The notes beneath the pieces are model-generated. The model saw only the letters and a list, made by a program, of their open reading frames with translations, was not told where the DNA came from and made no database searches. Below, in pieces: positions 19,333 through 29,358 of a stretch of DNA of 34,817 nucleotides. Made by a program: the position numbers and the translations under genes. Within the stretch, counting starts at the first letter, position 1. The number at the start of each line of letters is the position of its first letter. The DNA is from Nemertoderma westbladi (Eukaryota > Xenacoelomorpha > Nemertodermatida > Nemertodermatidae): positions 1-34,817 of the forward strand of contig JAUCBJ010000138.1 in NCBI GenBank assembly GCA_032718475.1, written 5' to 3'.

Positions 19333-19341
19333 TGGGAGCGG
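19333..19341 (+). other. Short polypurine tract before the 3' LTR
   Basis: TGGGAGCGG lies directly before the TG of the 3' LTR. It is purine-rich with one C, and is the only candidate primer site for plus-strand DNA synthesis at the expected place. Confidence 0.45.
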
Positions 19342-20533
19342 TGTAAAAGCTTTTGCTGAATTGTCCGGTTATTTTTCCTTATTTTCCCGTAAAATACTCT
19401 GTAGTTGGTTTACCAGGCATAAAAAGGCCGTGTCCTTGCTGTACTGGTGTTTTAGCGGACATAAAAGCTATTTCTTCTGTATTTGTACTTTAGAGGACAT
19501 AATCCGTAATTCTGTGACGTAAAAGCTCGATACTCTTGAAAACAGTGTCGCTACCATGACGACGGCTAGCAGCTGATATTGCCACGTCGACGTTTCTTTG
19601 TTTCTTTGTTCTCTCGTTGTTCAGGTTGACCAATCAGAGCGTTTGTTGTCTCTGTGTTGGAGGTATATACAGAAACTCAGTAGTGCAGTGTTATGTTTTT
19701 GCCCAGAGCCTAAGAACCGGCTTTTGGCACCTCCGTGTTTTCAGTTTTTAGTCTTACACTAGTAGGTTTAATTATAAGGACATATATCCTTTAACTTGAT
19801 AACTGATCATACATCCTGACTGCTGAAACATTGCAAACTCATAACAATCAGTGTTCAGTTGTTGTTTTATACTGCTATTTACTGTCAGTTCTTCATAATA
19901 TGGTTGATGAATTATTATATTTGGAATAACGATAAATAACCCCGAAACCCAATATTCTTGATATACCGAAGGTAAGAGAGAAAGGTTACCAATAACGATT
20001 GTGACTTATGTTAAAGTGGTTTGAAGTGAATCTAATGTTATTTGATAGACCCTACATGAGTCAGTCTGTGTTCCTTTTATATGTGACTAAAATCAGTGAA
20101 GATTGGCAGATTAGTGTGCAGTATTGTGCAGCATTGCGTATGAGTGAGTCTGTTAAAGAAGCATTTCCTAAAGAATGCGCCATATATGTGAATTATAATT
20201 AAGCCATATCGTTGTGAGTAGTTTAAGTCATAACTCTGTTTATATAGATAAAGCGCCACGTCCTAAAGGAACTGTTAATATTCCCGAAGGTGAATAATAT
20301 TGTCAGAGATTACATAATACTGTCAGTCGAATAATACATTAGGCTTACATAGCAATAAAATTAAACCGTCGAACCCAATCTCCCGGGAATATCCAGCGGG
20401 TGAATGGTCGCGCACAGATTGGTTTCGACTAGTGTAGTGAATCAAATACTTGTCATAGACTAAAAACGATTTAATATCTAGAAGACATCTTAATTTGGCG
20501 GGTTAAACTGCCAAAGGTCTGAAAGCGCGAACA
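19342..20533 (+). repeat. 3' LTR of the BEL/Pao element
   Basis: 1192 bp, same start, end and length as the 5' LTR, followed by the right AGCTA duplication (20534-20538). It carries the same promoter, donor and AATAAA signals (offset 13325). Confidence 0.95.
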
Positions 20534-20538
20534 AGCTA

Positions 20539-21769
20539 TTTCCTAACGAACTAACTAATAGTTGTTTACTTATTTGGAATCGTTACAACGACAGCTTTCC
20601 ATTGCTACGAACCACCATAAGGACGAAGAATAACTGCGGTGCGACTGCGGTGCAATATCGACAAAATTATTTATTGAGTTGAGATGATGTCTGGGAGACC
20701 TCAGGTGACCAAAAAATAAAGGGTAACAACAGTTCGAGCTTTCACCCAACAGGGCTTCTTCACGTAAAGAAATAAAACGAATATACAGAGAGACTGCACC
20801 AGTATACAGAATGCAAAACAACAGTACCGGTATGTCGGGAACAGTATAATTAATTTAAATATAAACCGAAAAGGCCGAAAAAGAATTAGATCCTAAACTA
20901 CTGAATATCAGAAATGCACCATTGAAGTTTAACATTAACACCAAGCGATTAACCAGACAAACTGACTACTGTATATTAAACACTATGTAAACGAAATAAC
21001 ATCCAGTGTCGAATTCTGATACGTACTGTACGTTCATACCGGGAGTGTGTCGGTTAATGAAGGTCCGTTCTGCTAGTTTACGGTCTGCCCAGTCCTTGCA
21101 CCGCCGCACAATTTTAGCGGTGAAGGGGTGTGGTGTGCTGGTGAGTGTTGGGTGCTTATCTACGTAGTGTGCACCGACAGCAGTCTTGCCCGCGCCCTCG
21201 TTACATTTACGTACAGCGTTGCGGTGCTGCATGATGCGTACCCGGACTTGTCCGCTAGTTTCGCCAATATACGTATCTGTACAATTGGTGCACTGTATTT
21301 GGTATACGGTTTTTTTATCGGTACAGTGGGTAACGCCGTGGGTGCAGGTGTAACAGGGAGTGGCAGTGGAAGCGGGGCATCGTGGGGGGGTGAGTGATGA
21401 TTTAATGAGGATATTACGTAGTTTGGGCCCCGTCGTTGACACCACCCGTGTGTTACTCGCGAACGGTGATTTGGCTATTGTCTCTTTTACTTGTCTTAGG
21501 ATGCTTTCGTTTATGTAAGGCAAAACTAGTGGTTGTGTGTAGGATTGGTTGCGGTTGGGGTTGTATGGTGTCTGTGCTGGGGTGCGGGGGTGCTTAATTT
21601 GCCGAATCAGTTGGTTTATTAGCGTGCTCGGGTAATCATTGGTTGCTAATCTTTTAGAGATCTTGTCCAGGCTCCGCGCCTCTCCTGCAGGGGTGGTGCT
21701 GAGGGAGATAGATATTATGATTACTACGGTGACGAGAGCGCGAAAATTTCTTAAAGTGGGTAAATATAT
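20539..21769 (-). mobile_element. 3' part of a Penelope-like element, 5'-truncated
   Basis: The minus-strand frame at 20966-21769 encodes a GIY-YIG nuclease domain of the kind fused to Penelope-type reverse transcriptases. Downstream, at 20570-20965, is likely 3' UTR, with a segment reading GAAGCCCTGTTGGGTGAAAG on the minus strand. The reverse transcriptase is missing. The BEL/Pao element inserted next to or into this copy. Confidence 0.75.
20966..21769 (-). pseudogene. GIY-YIG endonuclease domain of a Penelope-like element
   Basis: The frame is open from 21769 to the stop at 20966 (267 codons) but has no ATG at its beginning, as expected of a fragment cut from a longer ORF. Visible are the connector after the reverse transcriptase (KISKRL...YPSTLINQLI), a zinc-finger-like Cys cluster (CYTC...HC, then CTNC), the GIY-YIG core as VYQI...YIGE, an Arg/His segment (VRVRIMQHR) and the final acidic helix with ERTFINRHTPGMN. 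In such elements the nuclease nicks the target DNA. The domain itself shows no stop or frameshift, so truncation was recent or the domain is still constrained. Confidence 0.8.
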
Positions 21770-22041
21770 TTATCATTTACAACTACAGGAATATATACAG
21801 TGTGAGTACAGTAGTATCAGCTAAGCCTACTTTACAGTAGTAGGCCTTATAAGAATAAAAATAAGCCAACGTTTTAGTTTTAGTTGCTTTAGAGCCTAAA
21901 GCAACTCTTTGTACGGGCCATTTAGTAACACACTTATCGATTCAATGTTTGTATAACTTTGTTACTATTCGGATGCTGGTTGCCACGGCTACCAGCATGT
22001 GTGTTACAAAATGAGCCTCTGTTAAAATCACTGTTGCTTGA
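21770..22041. other. Non-coding spacer
   Basis: AT-rich sequence between the Penelope fragment and the minisatellite; nothing recognised. A small palindrome lies around 21880-21910 (GCTTTAGAGCCTAAAGC). Confidence 0.5.
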
Positions 22042-22385
22042 GAAAATAATGAATTGAGAACAACGAGCAACAATGAGCAACAACGATGAGGAAAAAAGAG
22101 CCACAACGAGCAGCAATGAGCAACAATGAGCAACAACGAGCAACAATGAGCAACAAACGAGCAACAATGTGCAACAACGAGCAACAATGAGCAACAACGA
22201 GCCGCAACGAGCAACAATGAGTAACACGCAACAATGATCAACAACGAACAACAATGCGCTACAACGAGCAACAATGAGCAACAACGAGCAACAATGAACA
22301 ACAACGACCAACAACAAACAATAATGAGCAACAATAACGAGCAATAATAAAGTACAACAATGAGCAACAATGAACAACAATGATT
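22042..22385. repeat. Minisatellite of ~10-bp units (CAACAATGAG / CAACAACGAG)
   Basis: About 340 bp of alternating AACAATGAGC and AACAACGAGC units with scattered variants (AACAATGTGC, AACAACGACC). The apparent long proteins in this stretch are translations of the repeat, not genes. Confidence 0.9.
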
Positions 22386-23293
22386 ACATGTTTGGAATCC
22401 TTACACGGTCAACTTTCTATACAAAACCGTCATTCCCAAAATATCAATGAGTGATGCTTTCAGTGTGCGTTAAACTGGTTGGAAAAACAGAGGTCCATTT
22501 TAGTTGGCCCTTACACCCTTTAACTGTCATTTGTAACCTACTAACTCGGGGTATTTAAGTTAAGTATGACATTTTTAGTTTTACAATATACTCGTCTCCT
22601 TCATTAGTATCGTTGGGCTCGTCCTGTTATGTCTCAAAAGTTTTTTCTTAAACGCAGACTGACGACTTTATAACTATTTATAACGACTTTATAACTATGT
22701 TAAGTCTCGAAAATGTGGGAGTAACTACTGATTTATGGCATATATGGATACTCTTATCCACTGCAAAACTCGTTGCGTTCGTCCTGTACATCCTGGTCAC
22801 CAAATATATACCTTACAACATTCCATTATCAGTATTGGATAAATTGAAATTATACAATATTCTAAAGGTGAATATTAAATATTTAACTTTATTTTATATA
22901 ATTAATTTATATTTATTATTGTATTAAATTATATTATATTAAAACCTTCTATTTCCCAACCCTCTTTAAATATGAAAAACCTTATATGAAACCGTTTCAA
23001 ATCAAGTCAACTTAAACTTTGTAAAAAAAATTATTCCATTGCTCTTGTTAGGTTTCTCAAAAAAGACCTGTTCCCATTTGGGAACCCTGGCAGCACAGCA
23101 ATTCCATTATATTTTATAAAATAACAAAAATAAAAAGTAGTGTATCAAAACATTGAAAATCACAAACAGACTCCAATTTTATTGACTTTTATACAATTTT
23201 ATTGTTCTAGGGGCCACCTTTTATGTCCCAATTGGGAACACTGGTGATGTTTTTTGTTTGATTTGATTTAATAAACAATTTAGGGAGATGTAA
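22386..23293. other. Repeat-rich non-coding DNA
   Basis: No gene. It contains a segment TACTCGTCTCCTTCATTAG near 22590 that recurs near 27725, and two copies of the palindromic TCCCAWWTGGGAAC motif (23070-23090, 23224-23244). Confidence 0.5.
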
Positions 23294-23830
23294 GGAGCCC
23301 CTAAAGGGACATGAGAAAAAAAAATTTTTCGCTAACTCGTGCGAACGACTTAGTATGTAGTGCGAACGACGTACTAAGTCGTGCGAACGACTTAACTAAC
23401 TCGTGCGAACGAAATACTAAGTCGTGCGAATGACTTAACTAACTCGTGCGAACGACTTAGTAACTCGTGCTAACTTTTCTTTGATTGGCTAAATAATACT
23501 GGTAATAAAGGTACAACCTTTTTAGCGGGATTTTCAATTCAATCTACATACAGCATTGTTGTTGATGGCATTATTGGTTGAAAATATTATTATCAATGGC
23601 TGAACCCGCTCTGTTAATATCGACGTACTTTCACTTAGGCCGACAATACAACCGACATATTGTAGCAAATTATAATATCTTTAACATATTAATTTTATTG
23701 TAACTAAGTCAGTAAATAGCTGTATTATCTACGGTCAGCGCTGTTAGATAAGCTGATTATAGTGTCGGTGTTGTTGCTGTGTTGCTAATCCCATCTCACT
23801 ATTATTGTATCGAACAGCTGTTTTTTTTTT

Positions 23831-23847
23831 GGGGGGGGGGGGGGGGG
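23831..23847. repeat. Poly-G tract, 17 nt, after poly-T
   Basis: At least ten T directly followed by 17 G, inside the DNA transposon. The length may be unreliable in assembly. Confidence 0.9.
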
Positions 23848-24038
23848 ATGAGATAGGTCCTACTATTTAGAGTATTGTACAATATTGTGACTCCGCCACA
23901 ATATTCGATTTAAATAAAGTACGTACCCGTATTTCACTTTCAGGCTCTCGTTTCATATTTCACTCACTGGCTTACGCTCGTTCTTAATAAGATTAATTCG
24001 AATAAGTAATGCGCAACATCCCTAATGAAACCAGTGGG

Positions 24039-24281
24039 TGCATTGATGGATATTCCCGGAAAATGATTTGGTTGAACGTGTATAACACCAACAATGACAG
24101 TAAAGTTATCTGGGGCTACTTCCTGGAAGCGATAACTGAGAACAAGGGTGCTCCGCGGATTGTTCGAGGGGATTTTGGAACAGAAAATGTTGGCGTTCGA
24201 GACTTTCAGAAGTTCATCCGTAGAGATCACACTGACAATATGCAACAGACCTGTTACATCGATGGCGCAAGCACAGCTTAG
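24039..24281 (+). pseudogene. Integrase-core (rve-type) relic in the DNA transposon
   Basis: The frame encodes GCIDGYSRKMIWLNVYNTNN and later RIVRGDFGTEN, which carry the first two Asp residues of a DDE integrase core, and then YIDGAST before a stop. In relatives the third catalytic acid follows shortly after that Ser-Thr, so it is lost here. The ATG at 24009 is probably not a true start, since a stop lies two codons upstream and the homology begins at GCIDG. The sequence resembles a eukaryotic transposase group with bacterial IS3-like cores; that family name is from memory and tentative. Confidence 0.6.
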
Positions 24282-24909
24282 GATAATTTCATTATTTAGT
24301 TTTAAAGCAGATGAAATCTGTCCATATGTTAGGCCTAAGTTAAAGTGCGTCGATATTAATAGAGCGGGTTCAGCCATTGATAATAATATTTTCAACCAAA
24401 AACCAATAATGCCATCTACAACAATGCTGTAGATTGAATTGAAAATCCCGCTAAAAGGGTTGTACTTTTATTACCAGTATTAAAGTAAAGTAATCAGTCA
24501 AAGTCAAGTTAGTAAGTCGTTCGCACGACTTAGTATGTCGTTCGCAAGACTAAGTAAGTCGTTCGGACGAGTTAGTATGTCGTTCGCAAGAGTTACCTAG
24601 TTAAGCCGTTCGCACGACTTAGTTTGTCGTTCGCACGACTTACTGTAGTATGTCGTTCGCACGACTTAGTATGTCGTTCGCAATACTTAGTATGTCGTTC
24701 GCACGACTTAGTATGACGTTTTCACGACTTAGTATGTCGTTCGCACGACTTATTAAGTCGTAAACGACTTACTAAGTCGTTCGCACGAGATTAGCAAAAA
24801 AAAACAATTTTTTTTCACATGTCCCTTTAGGGGCTCCGTAGAGATGCTTTGGTCGAAATTATATTTAACTAATAGAATCAGGTCAGTCCCTTTTGGGAAC
24901 ACTGGGCTC

Positions 24910-25540
24910 CCTTTGATCTATTTTCGAGTTCTGAACCGAGTCAACACGCCCACTGCACTGCATTAGATATATTCTCACGCCCTGAGCCGAGCCAACACGC
25001 CCTACTGTGCTGCATTAAATATATTTTCGAGTCCTAAACCGAGCTAAAACGCCCTACTGCGCTGCATTATATATTTTTTCGAGTCCTGAGCCGAGCCAAC
25101 ACGCGCTACTGCACTCCATTATATATTTTTTCGAGTCCTGAGCCGAGCCAACACGCCATACAGTACTGCACTGCTTTAGATCTATTCTCACGTCCTGAGC
25201 CGAGCCAGCACGCCCTACTGCGCTCCATTAGATCTATTCTCGCGTCCCGACCCGATCCAACACACCCTACTGCGCTGCATTAGATCTATTCTCGCGTCCC
25301 GACCCGATCCAACACGCCCTACTGCGCTCCATTAGATCTATTTTCGAGTCCTGAACCGAGCCAACACGCCCTACTGTGCTGCATTAAATATATTTTCGAG
25401 TCCTAAACCGAGCTAAAACACCCTACTGCGCTGCATTAGATCTATTCTCGCGTCCTGAGCAGAGCCAACACGCCCTACTGCGCTGCATTATATCTTTTTT
25501 TGGAATCCTGAACTGAGCCACCACACCCTACTGATAAACT
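24910..25540. repeat. Minisatellite, ~53-bp unit, about 12 copies
   Basis: Each unit reads roughly TCGAGTCCTGAGCCGAGCC, AACACGCCCTACTGCGCTGC, ATTAGATCTATTC. Unit starts fall near 24918, 24970, 25024, 25080, 25130, 25185, 25238, 25290, 25340, 25392, 25445 and 25495. Copies differ at 10-20% of positions and neighbours alternate between CGAGTCCT and CGCGTCCC types. Confidence 0.9.
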
Positions 25541-25603
25541 GAAGTTCTGGTAAAGTCTTGGCCTAATAAAGTAACACTTTGTGCGAAAAAGTATTTTACC
25601 ATT

Positions 25604-25763
25604 GTTCCCAAATGGGACAAAAAATTGCATAATAAGTTTCATTTCGGCTATAAATATTGCATTTGTACTACCTACATCCATAGTCCAACAGTATTTGGTT
25701 CAATTTTACTATATTGCATTACAGCAGAAGTACGTTCTCATATAGTGTTCCCAAATGGGACAA
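25604..25763. repeat. Two copies of the GTTCCCAAATGGGACAA motif
   Basis: The motif lies at 25604-25618 and 25745-25763. It is the complement of the TCCCAWWTGGGAACACTGG motif found at 23070, 23224, 24886 and 27471. Confidence 0.75.
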
Positions 25764-25789
25764 TAGTTGGTCTTTTTTGATATAGCAAG

Positions 25790-26953
25790 TGTTCGCGCTT
25801 TTAGACCTTTAGCAGTTTAACCTGCCAAATTTAGGTGTCTTCTAGGTTATAAATCGTCTTTAGCCTATAACAAGTATTTGATACACATGAAGCTACATTA
25901 GCCGAAGCCAGCCTATGCGCGATCATTCACCCACGGTTAAGGGAGACTGGATTCGGATGCTCTGACCTTATTGCGGTGTAGGCCTACTGTACTATTCGAT
26001 TGATCGTTAATATATAATCTCTGACAAATATTATTCACTTTCGGGAAATATTAACAGTTCCTTTAGGACGTGGCGCTCTAAGTATGTAAACAGAGTTATG
26101 ACTTACACTAAACACAACGGGATGGCTTATGATTTACGTATAAGGCGCATTCTTTAGGAAATGCTTTGTTATCTATCACACTCATGCACACTACCTCACA
26201 CTGCTGCACACTGATCTGCCGACCTTCACCAATTTTAATCATATATAAGGAGAACAGCCACTGACACATGTAGGGTCTATGAAATAGCATTCAATTCACT
26301 CCAAAACCACTATAATGTAAGTCGCAATTGCTATATGTAACCGGTCTCTCTAACCTTCAGTATATCAAGAAGATTGGGGTTTTCTGATTATTTATCGATA
26401 TTCTCCAAATATAACAATATTCCATCAACTGATACAATTAATAACCGACAGTAAATAGCAGTAAAATAATGTGGTGAAAGGTAAGGTGAGTCTGGTATGC
26501 CAGGTATGGCAGAATAACAGTTATACGTTTCTATGATCAAAGCCGTTCTAATGTTTTGGCTAAAGTCTGAAAACACAGAATAATTCCACAGCCGGTGTTC
26601 TAGGCTTAGGAAAAATACACACTGACTGAATTGCGTGAGTTTCTGTATGCACTATCCAACACAGAGTGAAAACCGCTCTGATTGGTCGAGCCGAACAAAG
26701 AACAAAGAAAGCTCTACGTGGACATATCAGCTGATATATGTCCTCATCTGAACTACACTGTATCAAGAGTATTTTGGCGTATTGCGGCATAAAATCGCTA
26801 GTTATGTCCGCTAAAGTACACATACAGAAAAAATGGCTTTTTATGTCCACTAAAACACCTACACAGTAAGAAAACGGCTTTTTATGTCCGCTAAAACACC
26901 TACAGAGTACTTCGCGGGAAAAATGACTAGCTAGATCCGCAAAAGCCTTTAGA
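25790..26953 (-). mobile_element. Diverged solo LTR of the same BEL/Pao family
   Basis: On the minus strand this matches the full 1192-bp LTR at moderate divergence; the last 100 bases differ at roughly one position in eight. The promoter block CCAATCAGAGCG is kept. The 1164-bp copy is flanked by a perfect 5-bp duplication, GCAAG (25785-25789 and 26954-26958). It begins (plus strand) with TG and ends GA instead of CA. This is an old insertion reduced to one LTR by recombination. Confidence 0.9.
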
Positions 26954-26958
26954 GCAAG

Positions 26959-28394
26959 ACACAAATACAATAATACATAATATGTTATGCAATTTTAAAC
27001 TATTTTTTAGAGTAATACATCGAGTACAATTATTTTCTAATTTTTTATATTCTATTTTCAATTTTTAATCAATCATCAGTCGGTAAAATCAATTTTTTGA
27101 AAAAATCAATTTAAAATCAAGTTTTTAATCAATCAATCAGTAAAAAAAATTCAGAAAAACGACCATCTGTTTTTCTGAATTTTTTTTTCTTCAAATAATA
27201 ATGTCATATTATTTAAAATTCCAATTGTAATGTCGCCACTGGATTGGAATGTCAAATTTGTACCGTTTTTCACCACTGTTGTTTGCATGTCCCAAAAATT
27301 GAAAAAAATTAGAATTGGCATAATTTGGCATGCCAAAAGACCAACTTGAAGTTTGAAAACACTTGAAGTTGAAAATAAAAAACAAAATATTCCACTCTTC
27401 CTAAACATATTAACATTAAAAAAAGTAATAGAAGCCTATATTATATTTCCTCCAGTTAAATTTAAAAAAATGCTCCCAATTGGGAACACTGGGAGATAGA
27501 GGTTTTAAATATTCATTTGGTTTACAAGTATTGTCAAAACAATACTCGTTATTAGGAGTACAGTCAACTGACTCGTGTTCAATACAACGCTTGTTTCACT
27601 CATCCTGGTCACTATAATATAACTAGCATAAAGGCATTCCACCACACCACAGATACTGATCAAAATCACATATCATCCAATATGCTAGACGAGGTTGTTT
27701 TCTTGTTTATAGGAGTATTGTCAACACAATATACTCGTCTCCTTCATTAGACTCGTTGCGCTCGTCCTGAAGCAGGCCCGGGGGGCTTTGGGGGCACTGC
27801 CCCCCCCCCCCCCCCCAGACAAGTCCCACTGCCCCCCCCCCCCAGACATGTCTTGTTCACTCGTCCGGTTCACAATTAATTAATAATAATAGTGTTGACC
27901 CCAGTGATCAATATTATTGGATACACATTTATATACTTACTGTATAATAGGATACACACTTTTACACACTAACCGGACTCCCAACCATCTCATTTTGGTC
28001 CAATTATATAATACTACACATGGCATTAACCTTCCTCTGTAATTACTAAAAATTCCGAAAGCTCCAGGTTCTCTCATTGGTTACCAGGGGTTGTTTGTTG
28101 TTGACCCATTGTCTATTTGCTTGTAGTTTGGGAGCCAGCTTGCAGCTAAAAGGCTAGGCGCTGAGGGTTGCCTGCGCTGGTATCCATATAATTTGTTGTA
28201 ACTTAACCTTAACCATATTATACCTGAAGTGGGTCCTTCGCGCAGCACGTCACATATACTTATGTAAGTGCCAACTCGAAAGAAATATAAGCAAAATCTA
28301 AGCAGATGTCCCTAGATCACTTTACACCTAAAGGCAGTCTGGCAAACTCCAGTCGATTTAAGACCTCAGAAAAAGTTTAAATGAAACAGGTAAT
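26959..28394. other. Non-coding AT-rich DNA with poly-C runs
   Basis: No gene recognised. It contains one TCCCAATTGGGAACACTGGG motif (27473-27492), a TACTCGTCTCCTTCATTAG segment near 27725 shared with 22590, and poly-C runs at 27800-27816 and 27832-27843, both in the context ACTGC(C)nAGACA. Confidence 0.5.
27800..27843. repeat. Two adjacent poly-C tracts (17 and 12 nt)
   Basis: Both runs are preceded by CACTG and followed by AGACA, so the unit CACTG-Cn-AGACAWGT is duplicated in tandem. Confidence 0.85.
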
Positions 28395-28451
28395 GGTCTA
28401 GAACAATTCTGCCAAGTTTCCGCTTAAACCGGATTAAAAGCAAAGAAATGG
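28395..28451 (+). repeat. Dispersed repeat, copy B
   Basis: It matches 1556-1613 in the same orientation, sharing GGTCTAG, CTGCCAAGTTT and TTAAAAGCAAAGAAA at the same spacing. Confidence 0.6.
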
Positions 28452-28816
28452 CAGAATATTTAATGCTTAGACAAGTAGCCATCTAGCAGGAGACTGTTGA
28501 ACTGTTGGTGTCAAATGTCGCTAAATAATGTCAAGTTTTGGACATAATTATGCCTACAAATTTTCAATTCGACAGCTTTAAATCTGACAAAGTTATTTGA
28601 ATGTTACGTTAATGAAATCGTTACGTCAACAACTATTTGCCATTATTGACATACTCATTAACAGTGTCAGTTCGCAAAGGCTCCGCGAACTTCGTGGCTC
28701 GCCCCACACACCTTTCAACAATATTTATTTTCCTTTATGTACTAAATTAACTCTCACTTTGTTGTATGCTCCCCAAATCCCAGATATGGGTTTTGCCCCC
28801 GCAGATTTGGCCTCTG

Positions 28817-28835
28817 CCCCCCCCCCCCCCCCCCC
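28817..28835. repeat. Poly-C tract, 19 nt
   Basis: Nineteen C preceded by CTCTG and followed by TCCCCAGATATT, resembling the contexts at 27800 and 27832. Confidence 0.85.
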
Positions 28836-28923
28836 TCCCCAGATATTATGATCACCATACGGGCCTGCCTGAAGGCCTCACGCAAATTCTATGTGGAATA
28901 TTTCTAAGCTTTTGCCAAACAAA

Positions 28924-28984
28924 AACATGTGTACCAATTTTGGTTAGATTTCATCGAGGATTAGCTGAGTTATTAACGTTTAAA
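28924..28984 (+). repeat. Dispersed repeat with inverted partner at 33091-33149
   Basis: AACATGTGTACCAATTTTGG, then TTAGATTTCATCGAGGATTA, then GCTGAGTTATTAACGTTTAA matches the complement of 33091-33149 at about four of five positions. It is part of an old dispersed element of unknown class. Confidence 0.7.
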
Positions 28985-29358
28985 AACACGAACCTACAGA
29001 ACTACAGATCAACAGTCACACCGATTGACATAGTGGTACCCGTACGCCGTATGCTAAGCTCACTTGGCTTTCGTAACTCGCCCCACAATTCTCTTCCTGC
29101 TCTACTAACTGTCGGTATTGTGTGGTACTGCCAGACTGCAGTTAGACCCACAGACCTACAGACCTAGGCCTAGGTATTTCAGTATTGGTGATTGTGTATT
29201 CCAGTACTGCAGTCAGTACAGCAGTAGCCTAATCCAGTAATCAGGTATTGTATGCCAGAGGCCACCTACTGAACTACACAGCGGTCCGGTATAGCATAGC
29301 CAGATAGCAGTATTACTATTTTCCTAAATCTTCTGCATTACTAATTACCGCTACCGGT

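Larger units (their letters stand above)
6017..20533 (+). mobile_element. 14.5-kb BEL/Pao LTR retrotransposon, pol internally deleted
   Basis: Two direct 1192-bp LTRs (6017-7208, 19342-20533) with TG...CA ends and a 5-bp target duplication enclose a 12.1-kb interior. The order is leader (2.25 kb), gag (9458-13264), integrase with DUF5641-like tail (13261-14592, one stop), a 1.65-kb non-coding gap, a 132-aa ORF, another gap, a 591-aa zinc-knuckle ORF, then a short purine tract and the 3' LTR. The gag central domain, its zinc knuckles and the integrase place it in BEL/Pao. Protease, reverse transcriptase and RNase H are absent, so it cannot move by itself. The near-identical LTRs mean it inserted recently, presumably helped in trans. 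An intact relative would be about 17 kb, very large for the family. Confidence 0.93.
23294..24837. mobile_element. Non-autonomous DNA transposon with long inverted ends
   Basis: The ends are perfect inverted copies: GGAGCCCCTAAAGGGACATG at 23294 and its complement ending at 24837. Inside each end lies an array of short palindromic units built from GTCGTTCGCACGACTTAGTA (23336-23470 and, longer, 24508-24790). Then comes a unique part that is also inverted: AGCGGGATTTTCAATTCAATCTAC near 23525 matches its complement near 24440, and further blocks match to about 23650 and 24310. The middle holds a piece of an integrase-like gene, so this is an internally deleted copy. I could not define the target duplication; flanks read GGGAGATGTAA and GTAGAGATG. 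Confidence 0.8.

Noticed and set aside
21934-22380. Two long minus-strand ORFs rich in Cys, Leu, Val and His
   Set aside because: They are translations of the CAACAATGAG minisatellite in different frames; no independent evidence for a protein.
23336-23470. CRISPR-like array from repeated GTGCGAACGACTTA units
   Set aside because: Units are palindromic, closely packed, without regular unique spacers, and mirrored at the other end of a transposon; the host is a eukaryote.
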